Assembly: GCA_947174685.1 (NCBI GenBank)
Contig: CAMWJY010000034.1
Location: 1 to 7,561 of the forward strand
Origin: an uncultured Mollicutes bacterium
GTDB lineage: Bacteria > Bacillota_I > Bacilli_A > Acholeplasmatales > Anaeroplasmataceae
Length of the DNA: 7,561 nt
Reading direction: 5' to 3'
The notes below the pieces were generated by a model, which was not told where the DNA came from, searched no databases, and was given only the letters and a program-made list of their open reading frames with translations. Below are positions 1 through 6,962 of this stretch, one piece after another. Position 1 is the first letter of the stretch. Every line of letters begins with the position of its first letter. The position numbers and the translations under genes were made by a program.

Positions 1-671
1 GAGCTAGGTGCTATACAGAAAATCCAATATCTGAAACGGTTGCTTACACGATTACCTCTACCATTGTTCAGCATGGAGAAACAAATGTAGAGTATGATGC
101 TGGTGAAGCAAAATTAAAAGGAGACTTCTTTGAAGTAAATCATGATGGCTTTCATTTACTGTTTTTGCCAAACGAGAATACCCGTATTTCATACAAATTA
201 GATACGGTTACCATTGTATTTGAGGAAGAATCTGCAAGTCTTTATTATAGTAGCTATAAAGCATCTACATTATCCTATAAGGATTTGAATATCGCAAGCT
301 TCAGCTTTGCAGATGTGGCAAAGAATCAAGCTGCAGATACGTATTATTTCCGTATCTTCATAGATAGTGCTTTTGATTCAGCCAAGCTATTTTTTCAAAC
401 CTTTTCCTTTATTCAGGGAATCTTTTCAACATTAGTTTATTATTTGATTTGTTTTGTATTTTGTTATGTTTTATCTATAGCAATCAATCCGACAATTAAT
501 AGGGGTGTTCGTGCTAAGCTGTGCTTATATGATGGATGTGTCCTTTTTATAGGAATATTCTTTGCCTATTTGTTTGATTCAGATTTTATTATTTATATTT
601 CACTGGCATTACCACTTGTGTATACGCTGGTTACATTTAGACATATTATTAAAGTTATTATTAGAAGGTAG
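1..671 (+). CDS. Multi-pass membrane protein, 5' end missing (DUF1189-like?)
   Basis: The reading frame is open from the first complete codon at position 3 to the TAG at 669-671 (222 residues), so the gene enters from outside the window. The TTG at 165 has no ribosome binding site and is not a credible start. Residues 1 to about 135 are polar and beta-prone, like an extracytoplasmic domain. Three hydrophobic helices follow at about 139-161, 174-191 and 195-212, ending in a short basic tail (HIIKVIIRR). A soluble external domain followed by clustered C-terminal helices and a closing basic tail resembles the DUF1189 family, but this is judged from overall shape, not from a diagnostic motif, so the family name is tentative. 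The function is unknown. The stop lies 15 nt before the polC start with no terminator between, which implies cotranscription with polC. Confidence 0.75.
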   Translation, partial: ARCYTENPISETVAYTITSTIVQHGETNVEYDAGEAKLKGDFFEVNHDGFHLLFLPNENTRISYKLDTVTIVFEEESASLYYSSYKASTLSYKDLNIASFSFADVAKNQAADTYYFRIFIDSAFDSAKLFFQTFSFIQGIFSTLVYYLICFVFCYVLSIAINPTINRGVRAKLCLYDGCVLFIGIFFAYLFDSDFIIYISLALPLVYTLVTFRHIIKVIIRR

Positions 672-676
672 TATTT

Positions 677-682
677 GGAGGG
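677..682 (+). promoter_or_regulatory. Ribosome binding site of polC (decides the start)
   Basis: GGAGGG lies 4 nt before the ATG at 687. A longer in-frame reading would begin at TTG 675, but that codon overlaps this Shine-Dalgarno sequence and has none of its own, so ATG 687 is chosen. The spacing is slightly tight. Confidence 0.8.
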
Positions 683-686
683 TTAT

Positions 687-3600
687 ATGAAGCTAGAAGA
701 AGTGATAAAAAACGAGGAAATCATATCCTCTGAATTTTCTATAGAAAAAGCGAAATATTATAAGAAATCTAAAAAGGTTACTTTTTATATCGGGATTGAG
801 GATTCCTTAAGCTATGAAAGCTATCAATCCTTAGTAAAATGTATAGAGACTGCCTGTAGCTCTCTTGGTTTAAAAACAATGCTGCAGGTGGAGTATGCAA
901 ACGAAAAATTAACAAATGAAGAATATAAAACCTATTTAAAGGTTATATTAGAATGCCTTGGACAAGAAACTCCCCGCTTTCAGGTGTTTGATGCAGAGGA
1001 ATGTAAAATTGAAGGAAACAGACTTGAATTCTTAATTCCTCATGATGCAGCCGGAGTTGAGGATTTACTACAGCCAATTAAGAAAAAATTTAATGAGTAT
1101 GGTCTTCATGTGGAAATTGCTTTAATTCGTGATGAAAAGGCAAGTGTTCAGGCAGAGCTGGATGCTATGCAAAAGGAAATGGAAGATACATTAGCCAAGC
1201 AAAAGGCAGAGGCATTAGAGGTTCAAAAGATTAATGAACAGATGCAAAAGGAAAAGAAATATTCCCGCCCCCAAGCTCCAACAGAAATTAGCTTGATAGA
1301 ACATATTCCTAATACATTAAATGAAATCACAATATATCAAAATACTAATGGCCCATGTATTTTTACAATTGATGCCTATATTTTTGGAATTGAAATTAAA
1401 ACCTTTGCCAAAACAAAGTCTTCTTTAGCTACGATAAAGGTTACTGATGAATCTGATTCTATTTTAGTCAAGAAATGGCTTCGTACGGATACAGAAAAGG
1501 ATCTTTATGAGCGTGATATGAAGGAAGGCTCCAGATTAAAGATTACGGGTAAAGCAGAGTATGATTCCTTTGCAAAGCAGGTGGTCATCAACGCAAGCTC
1601 TATTGAGTACATAGGTAAGAAAGAAAATATTTCAGTTACAGATTCTGCAGAAGTAAAGAGAGTGGAGCTACATTGTCATACAAAGATGAGCAATCTAGAT
1701 GGCTTAACTGAGGCAACAGATTATGTACAAGCAGCGATTGATTGGGGCTGGAAGGCTATGGCCTTTACAGACCACAACGGAATTTACAGTGTGCCTGATA
1801 TTGCTCATGCGATTGAAAAATATCCAGATTTTAAACCAATCTATGGCGTGGAATTAAATTATATAAATGATGAAAAGTATTTCATTACTTTAGATGAAAG
1901 AGATATAGAGCTTAAGGATGCAACCTATGTTGTTTTTGATATTGAAACAACAGGCTTATCCCAGACCTATGATGAGATTATAGAGATTGCAGCTCACAAG
2001 GTATATCAGGGCGGAATTATAGATACCTTTGAGGTATTTGTAAATCCTGGATGTCCAATTCCAGAAAAAATAGTAGGAATTACTCATATTACAGATGATA
2101 TGGTCAAGGATGCCTTATCTATAGAAGAAATCCTACCAAAGTTTATGGACTTCTGCAAGGATGCTATTTTAGTTGCCCATAATGCAACCTTTGATGTGGG
2201 TATGATTTATAGAGATGTTAAAAAATATAATTTAGGTTTTGAAATGCTTCCTGTAATTGATACCTTAAACTTATTCCGTGCTGGTTATGGCACAGAAGTA
2301 AAGACATTTAACTTAAAGTCTTTATGTAAATATTTTAAGGTAAAACAGGAACAGCACCACAGGGCTACAGATGATACAAGAGTAACAGCTTTATGCTTCA
2401 TTCAGATGTTAAGTGATTTATTTAAGCATAATATTTATAATTATAAGGATATTAATTCTTTGATTGATAAGAATGAGCACTGGAAGCATTTGATTCCTTC
2501 TCATATCACCATTTTAGCTAAGAATCCTCTTGGTTATAAGAATATGTATAAGATTATCAGTGATGCATTAACTTATCATTTCTATGGAAGTGCCAAGGCT
2601 TTAAAGTCTGTCATTGATACTTATCGAGAGGGTATTCTTATTGGTTCAGCCTGTGTGAATGGGGAGGTATTTGAGCTTGCCTTAAACAGAAGTGTAGAAG
2701 AGCTAGAGGCTGAAATGGAATATTATGATTATATCGAGGTGCAGCCACCTGCAGCCTATCGTCAGTTGTTTGAGGATATGCCTAATGGACAGGAAAGAGT
2801 AGAGGAGCTCATTTTAAAGATTATTGAGGCAGCTAAGCGTAAGGGTAAGCTTGTAGTTGCAACCTCTGACTGTCATTACTTACGTCCAAATTTAAAGAAA
2901 TATAGAGATATCTTAATTGCCTCTCCACAGGTTGGTGGAGGACAGCATCCTCTTGCTAACTATAAGGAAGCTCCAGATATGCATCTTCGTACAACCTCTG
3001 AGATGTTAAAGGAATTTGAATTCTTACATTCTGATTTAGCATATGAAATTGTTGTAGAAAATACAAATAAGGTTGCAGATATGGTGGAGAAGTTCCCAGC
3101 CTTCAAGAAGGATATGTTTGCCCCTAAAGATGATGAGTTTAAGGATAAGCTGAATGTACCTTCTATTACTGAAGAGGTAAAACGAATTGTAAAAGAAAAT
3201 GTTACCAAGCTATATGGAGATAATCCTCATCAAATCGTTCAAAAGCGTATAGATAGAGAGCTCAATTCTATTATTTCTAATGGATATGCTTCTGTATATT
3301 ATATTTCTCATTTGATGGTAGAAAAATCATTAAAGGATGGCTATCTGGTAGGCTCACGTGGATCAGTTGGATCTTCGTTGGTTGCTACTATGATGCAGAT
3401 TACAGAAATCAATCCATTATCTCCACATTATCGTTGTAAGAAATGTAAATTCCATACCTTCAGAATGCGTGATGATGAGATAGAAGAATTTGGCTTAACT
3501 GATTTGGAAAAGCCATTCCAGGCAACACTTAGAACTGTGGATTCTGGATATGACTTGCCTGATGCAGTTTGTCCAGTATGTGGAGAGCCTTTAACAAAGG

Positions 3601-5141
3601 ATGGACATGATATTCCATTTGAAACCTTCTTAGGCTTTAATGGAGATAAGGTTCCTGATATCGACTTGAATTTCTCAGGTGAATATCAGGCTAAGGCCCA
3701 TGAATATATTCGTGAGGTATTTGGACAGGAAAATGCCTTCCGTGCAGGTACAGTAGGTACAATTGCAGAGAAGAATGCCTATGGTTATGTAAAAGGATAT
3801 TGTGAACGTAAGGGCTTAAATCTTCGTTCCTGTGAGATGGACCGCTTAGCTACTTATCTGGTTGGTATCAAGCGTTCAACAGGACAGCATCCAGGTGGTA
3901 TCGTTGTTGTACCACATTATGTAGACATTTATGATGTTACACCTGTTCAGTATCCTGCTGATAATATTGATAGTACTTGGCGTACTACGCATTATGATTA
4001 CCACTCCTTTGAAAATAACTTACTTAAGCTAGATGTACTCGGACACGATGATCCAACCCTAATTAAATATTTTATGGATTATGTCCATCTTCATCAGGAG
4101 GATTTCCCATTTTCTGATCCACAGGATATTCCAATTGATGATAAGAATATTTACAGATTGTTCTCTGGAACTGATGTTATTGGAGTAAGAGAGGATGAAA
4201 TCGGAAGTAAGGTGGCATCCTATGCAGTACCTGAATTTGGAACAAACTTTGTTCGTCAGATGCTTGTTGAAACATTACCTAAGACCTTTGCCCAATTAGT
4301 AAAGATTTCAGGTCTTTCTCATGGTACCGATGTTTGGAATACAAATGCTCAGGATTTAGTTGCTGGTTCTACGGAATATGGTAAAATTGAATTTAAGGAT
4401 ATCATCGGTTGTCGTGATGATATTATGGTTGACCTACTTCATTATGGATTAGAGCCTTTGGCTGCCTTCCAGATTATGGAGCTAGTACGTAAGGGCAAAG
4501 TAGCTAAAGAGCCTGAGAAGTGGGCAAAATATAAACAGATGATGATAGAAAAGCATGTTCCTGCCTGGTATATCTGGTCTTGTGAGCGTATCAAATATAT
4601 GTTCCCTAAGGCTCACGCAACAGCTTATGTATTAATGGCATTGCGTATTGCCTGGTTTAAGGTGAATGCTCCAGCATTATTCTATAGTGCCTGGTTTTCT
4701 AAGCGTGCAAAGGGTCACGTGGTTTCTGCTTATTTAGGCGGTAAGATGGCAATTAAGGCTGCAATGGAAGAGATTTCGAATAAGCAGGATAAGACAGCTA
4801 CAGATGATGATAAATATACTGCTTTACAGGTAGCCTTAGAAATGGCTTCCCGTGGAATTAAATTTTTACCAGTAGATATTATGAAATCCTCTGCCACAGT
4901 ATTTGAGGTAGAAGATGGTGCCTTAAGAATTCCATTTTCAGCAGTTGATTCCTTAGGAGAAAGTATTGCTTTTGATATTGTTAAAAATCGTAATGAAAAG
5001 CTGTTTACCTCTAAAAAGGATGTTCAGAACAGAACACGCTTAAGCTTAAGCTTATATGAGCTATTTGACGAGATGCATTCCTTTGGTAATTTACCAGAAG
5101 AGGATCCAGAAGAGGCAGTAGGATTATTTGCTTTTGCTTAA
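687..5141 (+). CDS. polC: DNA polymerase III alpha subunit, Gram-positive type PolC
   Basis: Replicative DNA polymerase with built-in 3'-5' proofreading, acting at the fork with the beta clamp; 1484 residues against about 1440 in Bacillus subtilis. Order of domains: N-terminal domain with a charged, coiled-coil-like stretch (about 148-191); OB fold (about 222-311); PHP domain, first half (HCH 329-331, TDH 361-363, YGVE 386-389); inserted DEDDh exonuclease (DIE 418-420, HNATFD 498-503, HRATDD 558-563); PHP second half (H606, C656, DCH 728-730); polymerase core with SRGSVGS 890-896, zinc cysteines C917/C920 and C962/C965, catalytic D991 and D993 in PDIDLNFSGE, and D1116 in KLDVLGHDDP; C-terminal helix-hairpin-helix region (LGES from 1423). 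All catalytic residues are present, so it should be active. Oddities: a longer loop between the zinc cysteine pairs and a degenerate C-terminal clamp-binding motif. No promoter is visible directly upstream; it is probably read from the preceding gene's promoter. Confidence 0.98.
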   Translation: MKLEEVIKNEEIISSEFSIEKAKYYKKSKKVTFYIGIEDSLSYESYQSLVKCIETACSSLGLKTMLQVEYANEKLTNEEYKTYLKVILECLGQETPRFQVFDAEECKIEGNRLEFLIPHDAAGVEDLLQPIKKKFNEYGLHVEIALIRDEKASVQAELDAMQKEMEDTLAKQKAEALEVQKINEQMQKEKKYSRPQAPTEISLIEHIPNTLNEITIYQNTNGPCIFTIDAYIFGIEIKTFAKTKSSLATIKVTDESDSILVKKWLRTDTEKDLYERDMKEGSRLKITGKAEYDSFAKQVVINASSIEYIGKKENISVTDSAEVKRVELHCHTKMSNLDGLTEATDYVQAAIDWGWKAMAFTDHNGIYSVPDIAHAIEKYPDFKPIYGVELNYINDEKYFITLDERDIELKDATYVVFDIETTGLSQTYDEIIEIAAHKVYQGGIIDTFEVFVNPGCPIPEKIVGITHITDDMVKDALSIEEILPKFMDFCKDAILVAHNATFDVGMIYRDVKKYNLGFEMLPVIDTLNLFRAGYGTEVKTFNLKSLCKYFKVKQEQHHRATDDTRVTALCFIQMLSDLFKHNIYNYKDINSLIDKNEHWKHLIPSHITILAKNPLGYKNMYKIISDALTYHFYGSAKALKSVIDTYREGILIGSACVNGEVFELALNRSVEELEAEMEYYDYIEVQPPAAYRQLFEDMPNGQERVEELILKIIEAAKRKGKLVVATSDCHYLRPNLKKYRDILIASPQVGGGQHPLANYKEAPDMHLRTTSEMLKEFEFLHSDLAYEIVVENTNKVADMVEKFPAFKKDMFAPKDDEFKDKLNVPSITEEVKRIVKENVTKLYGDNPHQIVQKRIDRELNSIISNGYASVYYISHLMVEKSLKDGYLVGSRGSVGSSLVATMMQITEINPLSPHYRCKKCKFHTFRMRDDEIEEFGLTDLEKPFQATLRTVDSGYDLPDAVCPVCGEPLTKDGHDIPFETFLGFNGDKVPDIDLNFSGEYQAKAHEYIREVFGQENAFRAGTVGTIAEKNAYGYVKGYCERKGLNLRSCEMDRLATYLVGIKRSTGQHPGGIVVVPHYVDIYDVTPVQYPADNIDSTWRTTHYDYHSFENNLLKLDVLGHDDPTLIKYFMDYVHLHQEDFPFSDPQDIPIDDKNIYRLFSGTDVIGVREDEIGSKVASYAVPEFGTNFVRQMLVETLPKTFAQLVKISGLSHGTDVWNTNAQDLVAGSTEYGKIEFKDIIGCRDDIMVDLLHYGLEPLAAFQIMELVRKGKVAKEPEKWAKYKQMMIEKHVPAWYIWSCERIKYMFPKAHATAYVLMALRIAWFKVNAPALFYSAWFSKRAKGHVVSAYLGGKMAIKAAMEEISNKQDKTATDDDKYTALQVALEMASRGIKFLPVDIMKSSATVFEVEDGALRIPFSAVDSLGESIAFDIVKNRNEKLFTSKKDVQNRTRLSLSLYELFDEMHSFGNLPEEDPEEAVGLFAFA

Positions 5142-5178
5142 AAAGTTGTGTGATATTATGTGAAAATTCTTTAGTATC

Positions 5179-5207
5179 TTGTGTATACTTTAGGGATATG
5201 ATATAAT
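5179..5207 (+). promoter_or_regulatory. SigmaA-type extended -10 promoter for the Bax-inhibitor-like gene
   Basis: A perfect -10 TATAAT (5202-5207) is preceded by TG at 5199-5200, giving the TGnTATAAT extended -10. A weak -35, TTGTGT (5179-5184, three of six consensus bases), stands at the ideal 17-bp spacing. Transcription would start near 5213-5214, leaving a leader of about 23 nt that contains the ribosome binding site. No convincing terminator for polC is visible between 5142 and this promoter, so some read-through from polC is possible. Confidence 0.8.
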
Positions 5208-5221
5208 GAGAAACGTAAATT

Positions 5222-5228
5222 AAGGAGG
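5222..5228 (+). promoter_or_regulatory. Ribosome binding site supporting a GTG start
   Basis: AAGGAGG, a full anti-SD match, sits 8 nt before GTG 5237. No in-frame ATG lies nearby, so this site fixes the non-ATG start. Confidence 0.85.
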
Positions 5229-5236
5229 ATAAAATT

Positions 5237-5980
5237 GTGAAACAAAGTCCATTATTTTCAAATATTCAAACAGGAGAGGCTGTTTATGATGATGTAGACC
5301 ATGCTACCTATAAGGGTATCACGGTAAAGACAGTAATTTTACTTTTAATCTCTGTTTTAATTGCAGCAGTAGTTGCTTTTGCCTTACCTACGATTTTAGC
5401 AAATAATCCAATGACCTTTTATGTAACCTTAATTGTTTCTAGTATTGTGGGATTTATTGCCGTAATTGTTGGTAGGATGTCTGAACGTAAGGCAAAATAT
5501 GCTTCAGTTATCTATGCAGTATGTGAGGGTTTATTTTTAGGAAGCTTATCAGCAATTGTAGAGGCTTATGCTCCGGGTGTTGTTGCAACTGCAGTATTCT
5601 CAACAATAGTGCTATTTGCAGTAATGCTGACTTTATTTGCAACAGGCGTAATCCGAGTTGGCAGTAAATTCCGTTCAATATGCTTGGGATTAACTCTAGG
5701 TGCTATTGCTATTGTTCTAATGGTAAGCCTGTTCTCATTATTTAATGTTTATAAGAGTCAGACTTACTTTAATATTATGATAGGTGTTGAGGTATTCTTA
5801 GTATTCTATGGTGTAATTACCTTATCCTTCAATTTTGCTGAGGCAAATGCGGTAGTTGCTATGGGTGCCAGCAAGAATGCTGAGTGGAGCGTAGCTTTAG
5901 GATTACTAGTAAGTATTCTTTATATCTATATAGAGATAGTTAGATTACTAGCATTAATTGCTGCAAGAAGCGAAAAATAA
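5237..5980 (+). CDS. Bax inhibitor-1/YccA-like seven-helix membrane protein
   Basis: 247 residues beginning at GTG. After a polar, presumably cytoplasmic N-terminus (about 1-30) come seven hydrophobic segments at about 31-53, 60-79, 87-108, 112-138, 145-170, 176-198 and 218-241. Diagnostic features of the bacterial Bax-inhibitor-1-like family (Pfam BaxI_1 type) are YAVCEGLFLGSLSAIVE (about 93-109), the ATGVIRVGSKFR loop (about 135-145) and a last helix ending YIEIVRLLALI (231-241). Related proteins (human BI-1, B. subtilis YetJ) act as pH-sensitive calcium leak channels; for this subfamily the function is not established, so a calcium-leak role is inference. Oddity: the end of helix 6 reads LSFNF (196-200), where members I recall have LDFDF, so acidic residues there are missing, while E233 in helix 7 is kept. 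It has its own promoter and terminator and appears monocistronic. Confidence 0.9.
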   Translation: MKQSPLFSNIQTGEAVYDDVDHATYKGITVKTVILLLISVLIAAVVAFALPTILANNPMTFYVTLIVSSIVGFIAVIVGRMSERKAKYASVIYAVCEGLFLGSLSAIVEAYAPGVVATAVFSTIVLFAVMLTLFATGVIRVGSKFRSICLGLTLGAIAIVLMVSLFSLFNVYKSQTYFNIMIGVEVFLVFYGVITLSFNFAEANAVVAMGASKNAEWSVALGLLVSILYIYIEIVRLLALIAARSEK

Positions 5981-5990
5981 AAATTATAAG

Positions 5991-6015
5991 AAAGGATTGC
6001 AATAATCCTTTTTTT
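5991..6015 (+). terminator. Intrinsic terminator after the Bax-inhibitor-like gene
   Basis: An 8-bp perfect stem, AAAGGATT (5991-5998) with AATCCTTT (6004-6011), encloses a 5-nt loop (GCAAT) and runs into seven Ts (6009-6015). It begins 11 nt after the stop codon. It is AT-rich, so of moderate strength. It also lies just upstream of the next gene's ribosome binding site. Confidence 0.8.
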
Positions 6016-6017
6016 AT

Positions 6018-6025
6018 GGGGTGAG
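6018..6025 (+). promoter_or_regulatory. Ribosome binding site of the DUF3737 gene (decides the start)
   Basis: GGGGTGAG contains GGTGA (6020-6024), which pairs with the 3' part of the anti-SD, 5 nt before ATG 6030. The in-frame GTG at 6021 lies inside this site and is rejected as the start. Confidence 0.65.
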
Positions 6026-6029
6026 AACT

Positions 6030-6887
6030 ATGAAAGAAATTAGAAATGAACGCTTTGGTGAAGAGCGTGCTTTATATGGAATTTCTGATACAGTGGTAGT
6101 AGACTGTAGATTTGAGGGAATAGAAGATGGAGAGTCTGCTTTAAAGGAAGCAAACCATATTGAATTAAAAAACTGTTTTATGGATTTAAGATATCCTTTA
6201 TGGCATGATGATCAGGTTGTATTAGATAATGTCACTATGACAGAAAACTGTAGAGCTGCATTATGGTATACAACCAATACAGAAATTAAAAATTCTCATT
6301 TGCTTGGTATTAAAGCATTAAGAGAATGCAGTGATATTGAGATAAAAAATACTGAGATTGTATCTCCTGAGTTTGGCTGGAGATCCAGAAATATTAAGGC
6401 TAATCACATTCAGGTTCAAAGTGAATATTTATTCTTTGAAGCAAAGAATTTGAATTTAAAGAATATGCATTTTAAAGGTAAATATTCCTTCCAGTATGTA
6501 GAAGATATGGTCATAGAGGATAGTAATCTTGATACCAAGGATGCTTTCTGGCATTCTAAAAATGTAATAGTAAAGAACTCTATTGTTAAGGGAGAATACC
6601 TAGCTTGGTATTCTGAAAACCTAACCTTAATTAACTGTAAGATTATAGGTACTCAGCCTCTTTGTTACTGCAAGAATTTAAAGCTCATTGATTGTGAGAT
6701 GGAGGCAACTGATTTATCCTTTGAATACTCCGATGTAGAAGCAATCATCATAGGCTCAATAGATTCTGTTAAGAATCCAAGAACAGGCTTTATAGAAGCA
6801 GATGAAATAAAAGAAGTACTATTCACAGAGGATGCCAAATATAAGCCTCTTGCTAAAATTAAACTTCGTGTAAAAGTAAGCTCATAA
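6030..6887 (+). CDS. DUF3737 family protein, predicted right-handed beta-helix
   Basis: 285 residues, no signal peptide or membrane segment, so probably cytoplasmic. It opens with KEIRNERFGEERALYG, typical of DUF3737 proteins, and matches that family's usual length of about 280. The body is built from about ten imperfect repeats of roughly 19 residues, each with an aromatic or bulky residue followed by a turn and a strand of the form N-x-x-(I/L)-x-(N/D)-(C/S). Repeat positions fall near W58, W79, R98, W117, F136, Q155, W174, W193, Y213 and F231. This is the spacing of coils in a parallel beta-helix. The C-terminal part (SVKNPRTGFIEADEI, about 246-260) resembles the conserved end of the family. 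No biochemical function is established; beta-helix folds occur in carbohydrate-active enzymes, but no catalytic residues can be assigned here. It lies between two terminators, and its promoter is not obvious. Confidence 0.88.
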   Translation: MKEIRNERFGEERALYGISDTVVVDCRFEGIEDGESALKEANHIELKNCFMDLRYPLWHDDQVVLDNVTMTENCRAALWYTTNTEIKNSHLLGIKALRECSDIEIKNTEIVSPEFGWRSRNIKANHIQVQSEYLFFEAKNLNLKNMHFKGKYSFQYVEDMVIEDSNLDTKDAFWHSKNVIVKNSIVKGEYLAWYSENLTLINCKIIGTQPLCYCKNLKLIDCEMEATDLSFEYSDVEAIIIGSIDSVKNPRTGFIEADEIKEVLFTEDAKYKPLAKIKLRVKVSS

Positions 6888-6909
6888 GTTTTTGAGCTTT
6901 TTCTTTTTT
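6878..6909 (+). terminator. Intrinsic terminator overlapping the DUF3737 stop codon
   Basis: A 7-bp perfect stem, AAGCTCA (6878-6884) with TGAGCTT (6893-6899), encloses an 8-nt loop and is followed by a T-rich tail to 6909 interrupted by one C at 6903. The 5' arm encodes the last codons of the gene, and the TAA (6885-6887) lies in the loop. Confidence 0.85.
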
Positions 6910-6914
6910 GCCTA

Positions 6915-6943
6915 TTCACTTATGTTTTATTAACATATATTAT
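6915..6943 (+). promoter_or_regulatory. Putative promoter of the CotD-like gene (sigmaK- or sigmaA-like)
   Basis: Two readings overlap. CATATATTA (6934-6942) fits the sigmaK -10 consensus CATAnnnTA, with an AC at 6918-6919, but the 14-nt gap between them is shorter than the usual roughly 16. Alternatively, TTCACT (6915-6920, four of six) and TATTAT (6938-6943, five of six) form a sigmaA-like pair with a 17-bp spacer. The short gap between the preceding terminator and the ribosome binding site (6910-6949) leaves little other room for a promoter. Which sigma factor is used cannot be decided from sequence in this A+T-rich stretch. Confidence 0.45.
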
Positions 6944-6949
6944 AGGTGA

Positions 6950-6956
6950 GGGAGGT
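6950..6956 (+). promoter_or_regulatory. Strong ribosome binding site of the CotD-like gene
   Basis: GGGAGGT lies 6 nt before ATG 6963, followed by an A-rich spacer. This is a near-ideal Shine-Dalgarno sequence and suggests high expression. Confidence 0.8.
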
Positions 6957-6962
6957 AAAAAA

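Noticed and set aside
2960..3208. 82-codon open frame on the - strand inside polC
   Set aside because: It lies opposite conserved PolC sequence, has no ribosome binding site and looks like a low-complexity Ser/Phe-rich shadow.
5038..5054. Three overlapping TTAAGC units forming 14-bp palindromes
   Set aside because: They encode the LSLSL stretch of the conserved PolC C-terminus, so coding constraint plus codon choice explains them.
5149..5163. TGTGA direct repeat with 10-bp period upstream of the 5179 promoter
   Set aside because: The units are only 5 bp in A+T-rich DNA; position and helical phasing suit an activator site, but the signal is too short to claim.
5173..5189. AGTAT/ATACT inverted repeat after polC
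   Set aside because: A 5-bp A+T stem with no T-tract cannot be a terminator, and it overlaps the -35 region only by chance-level similarity.
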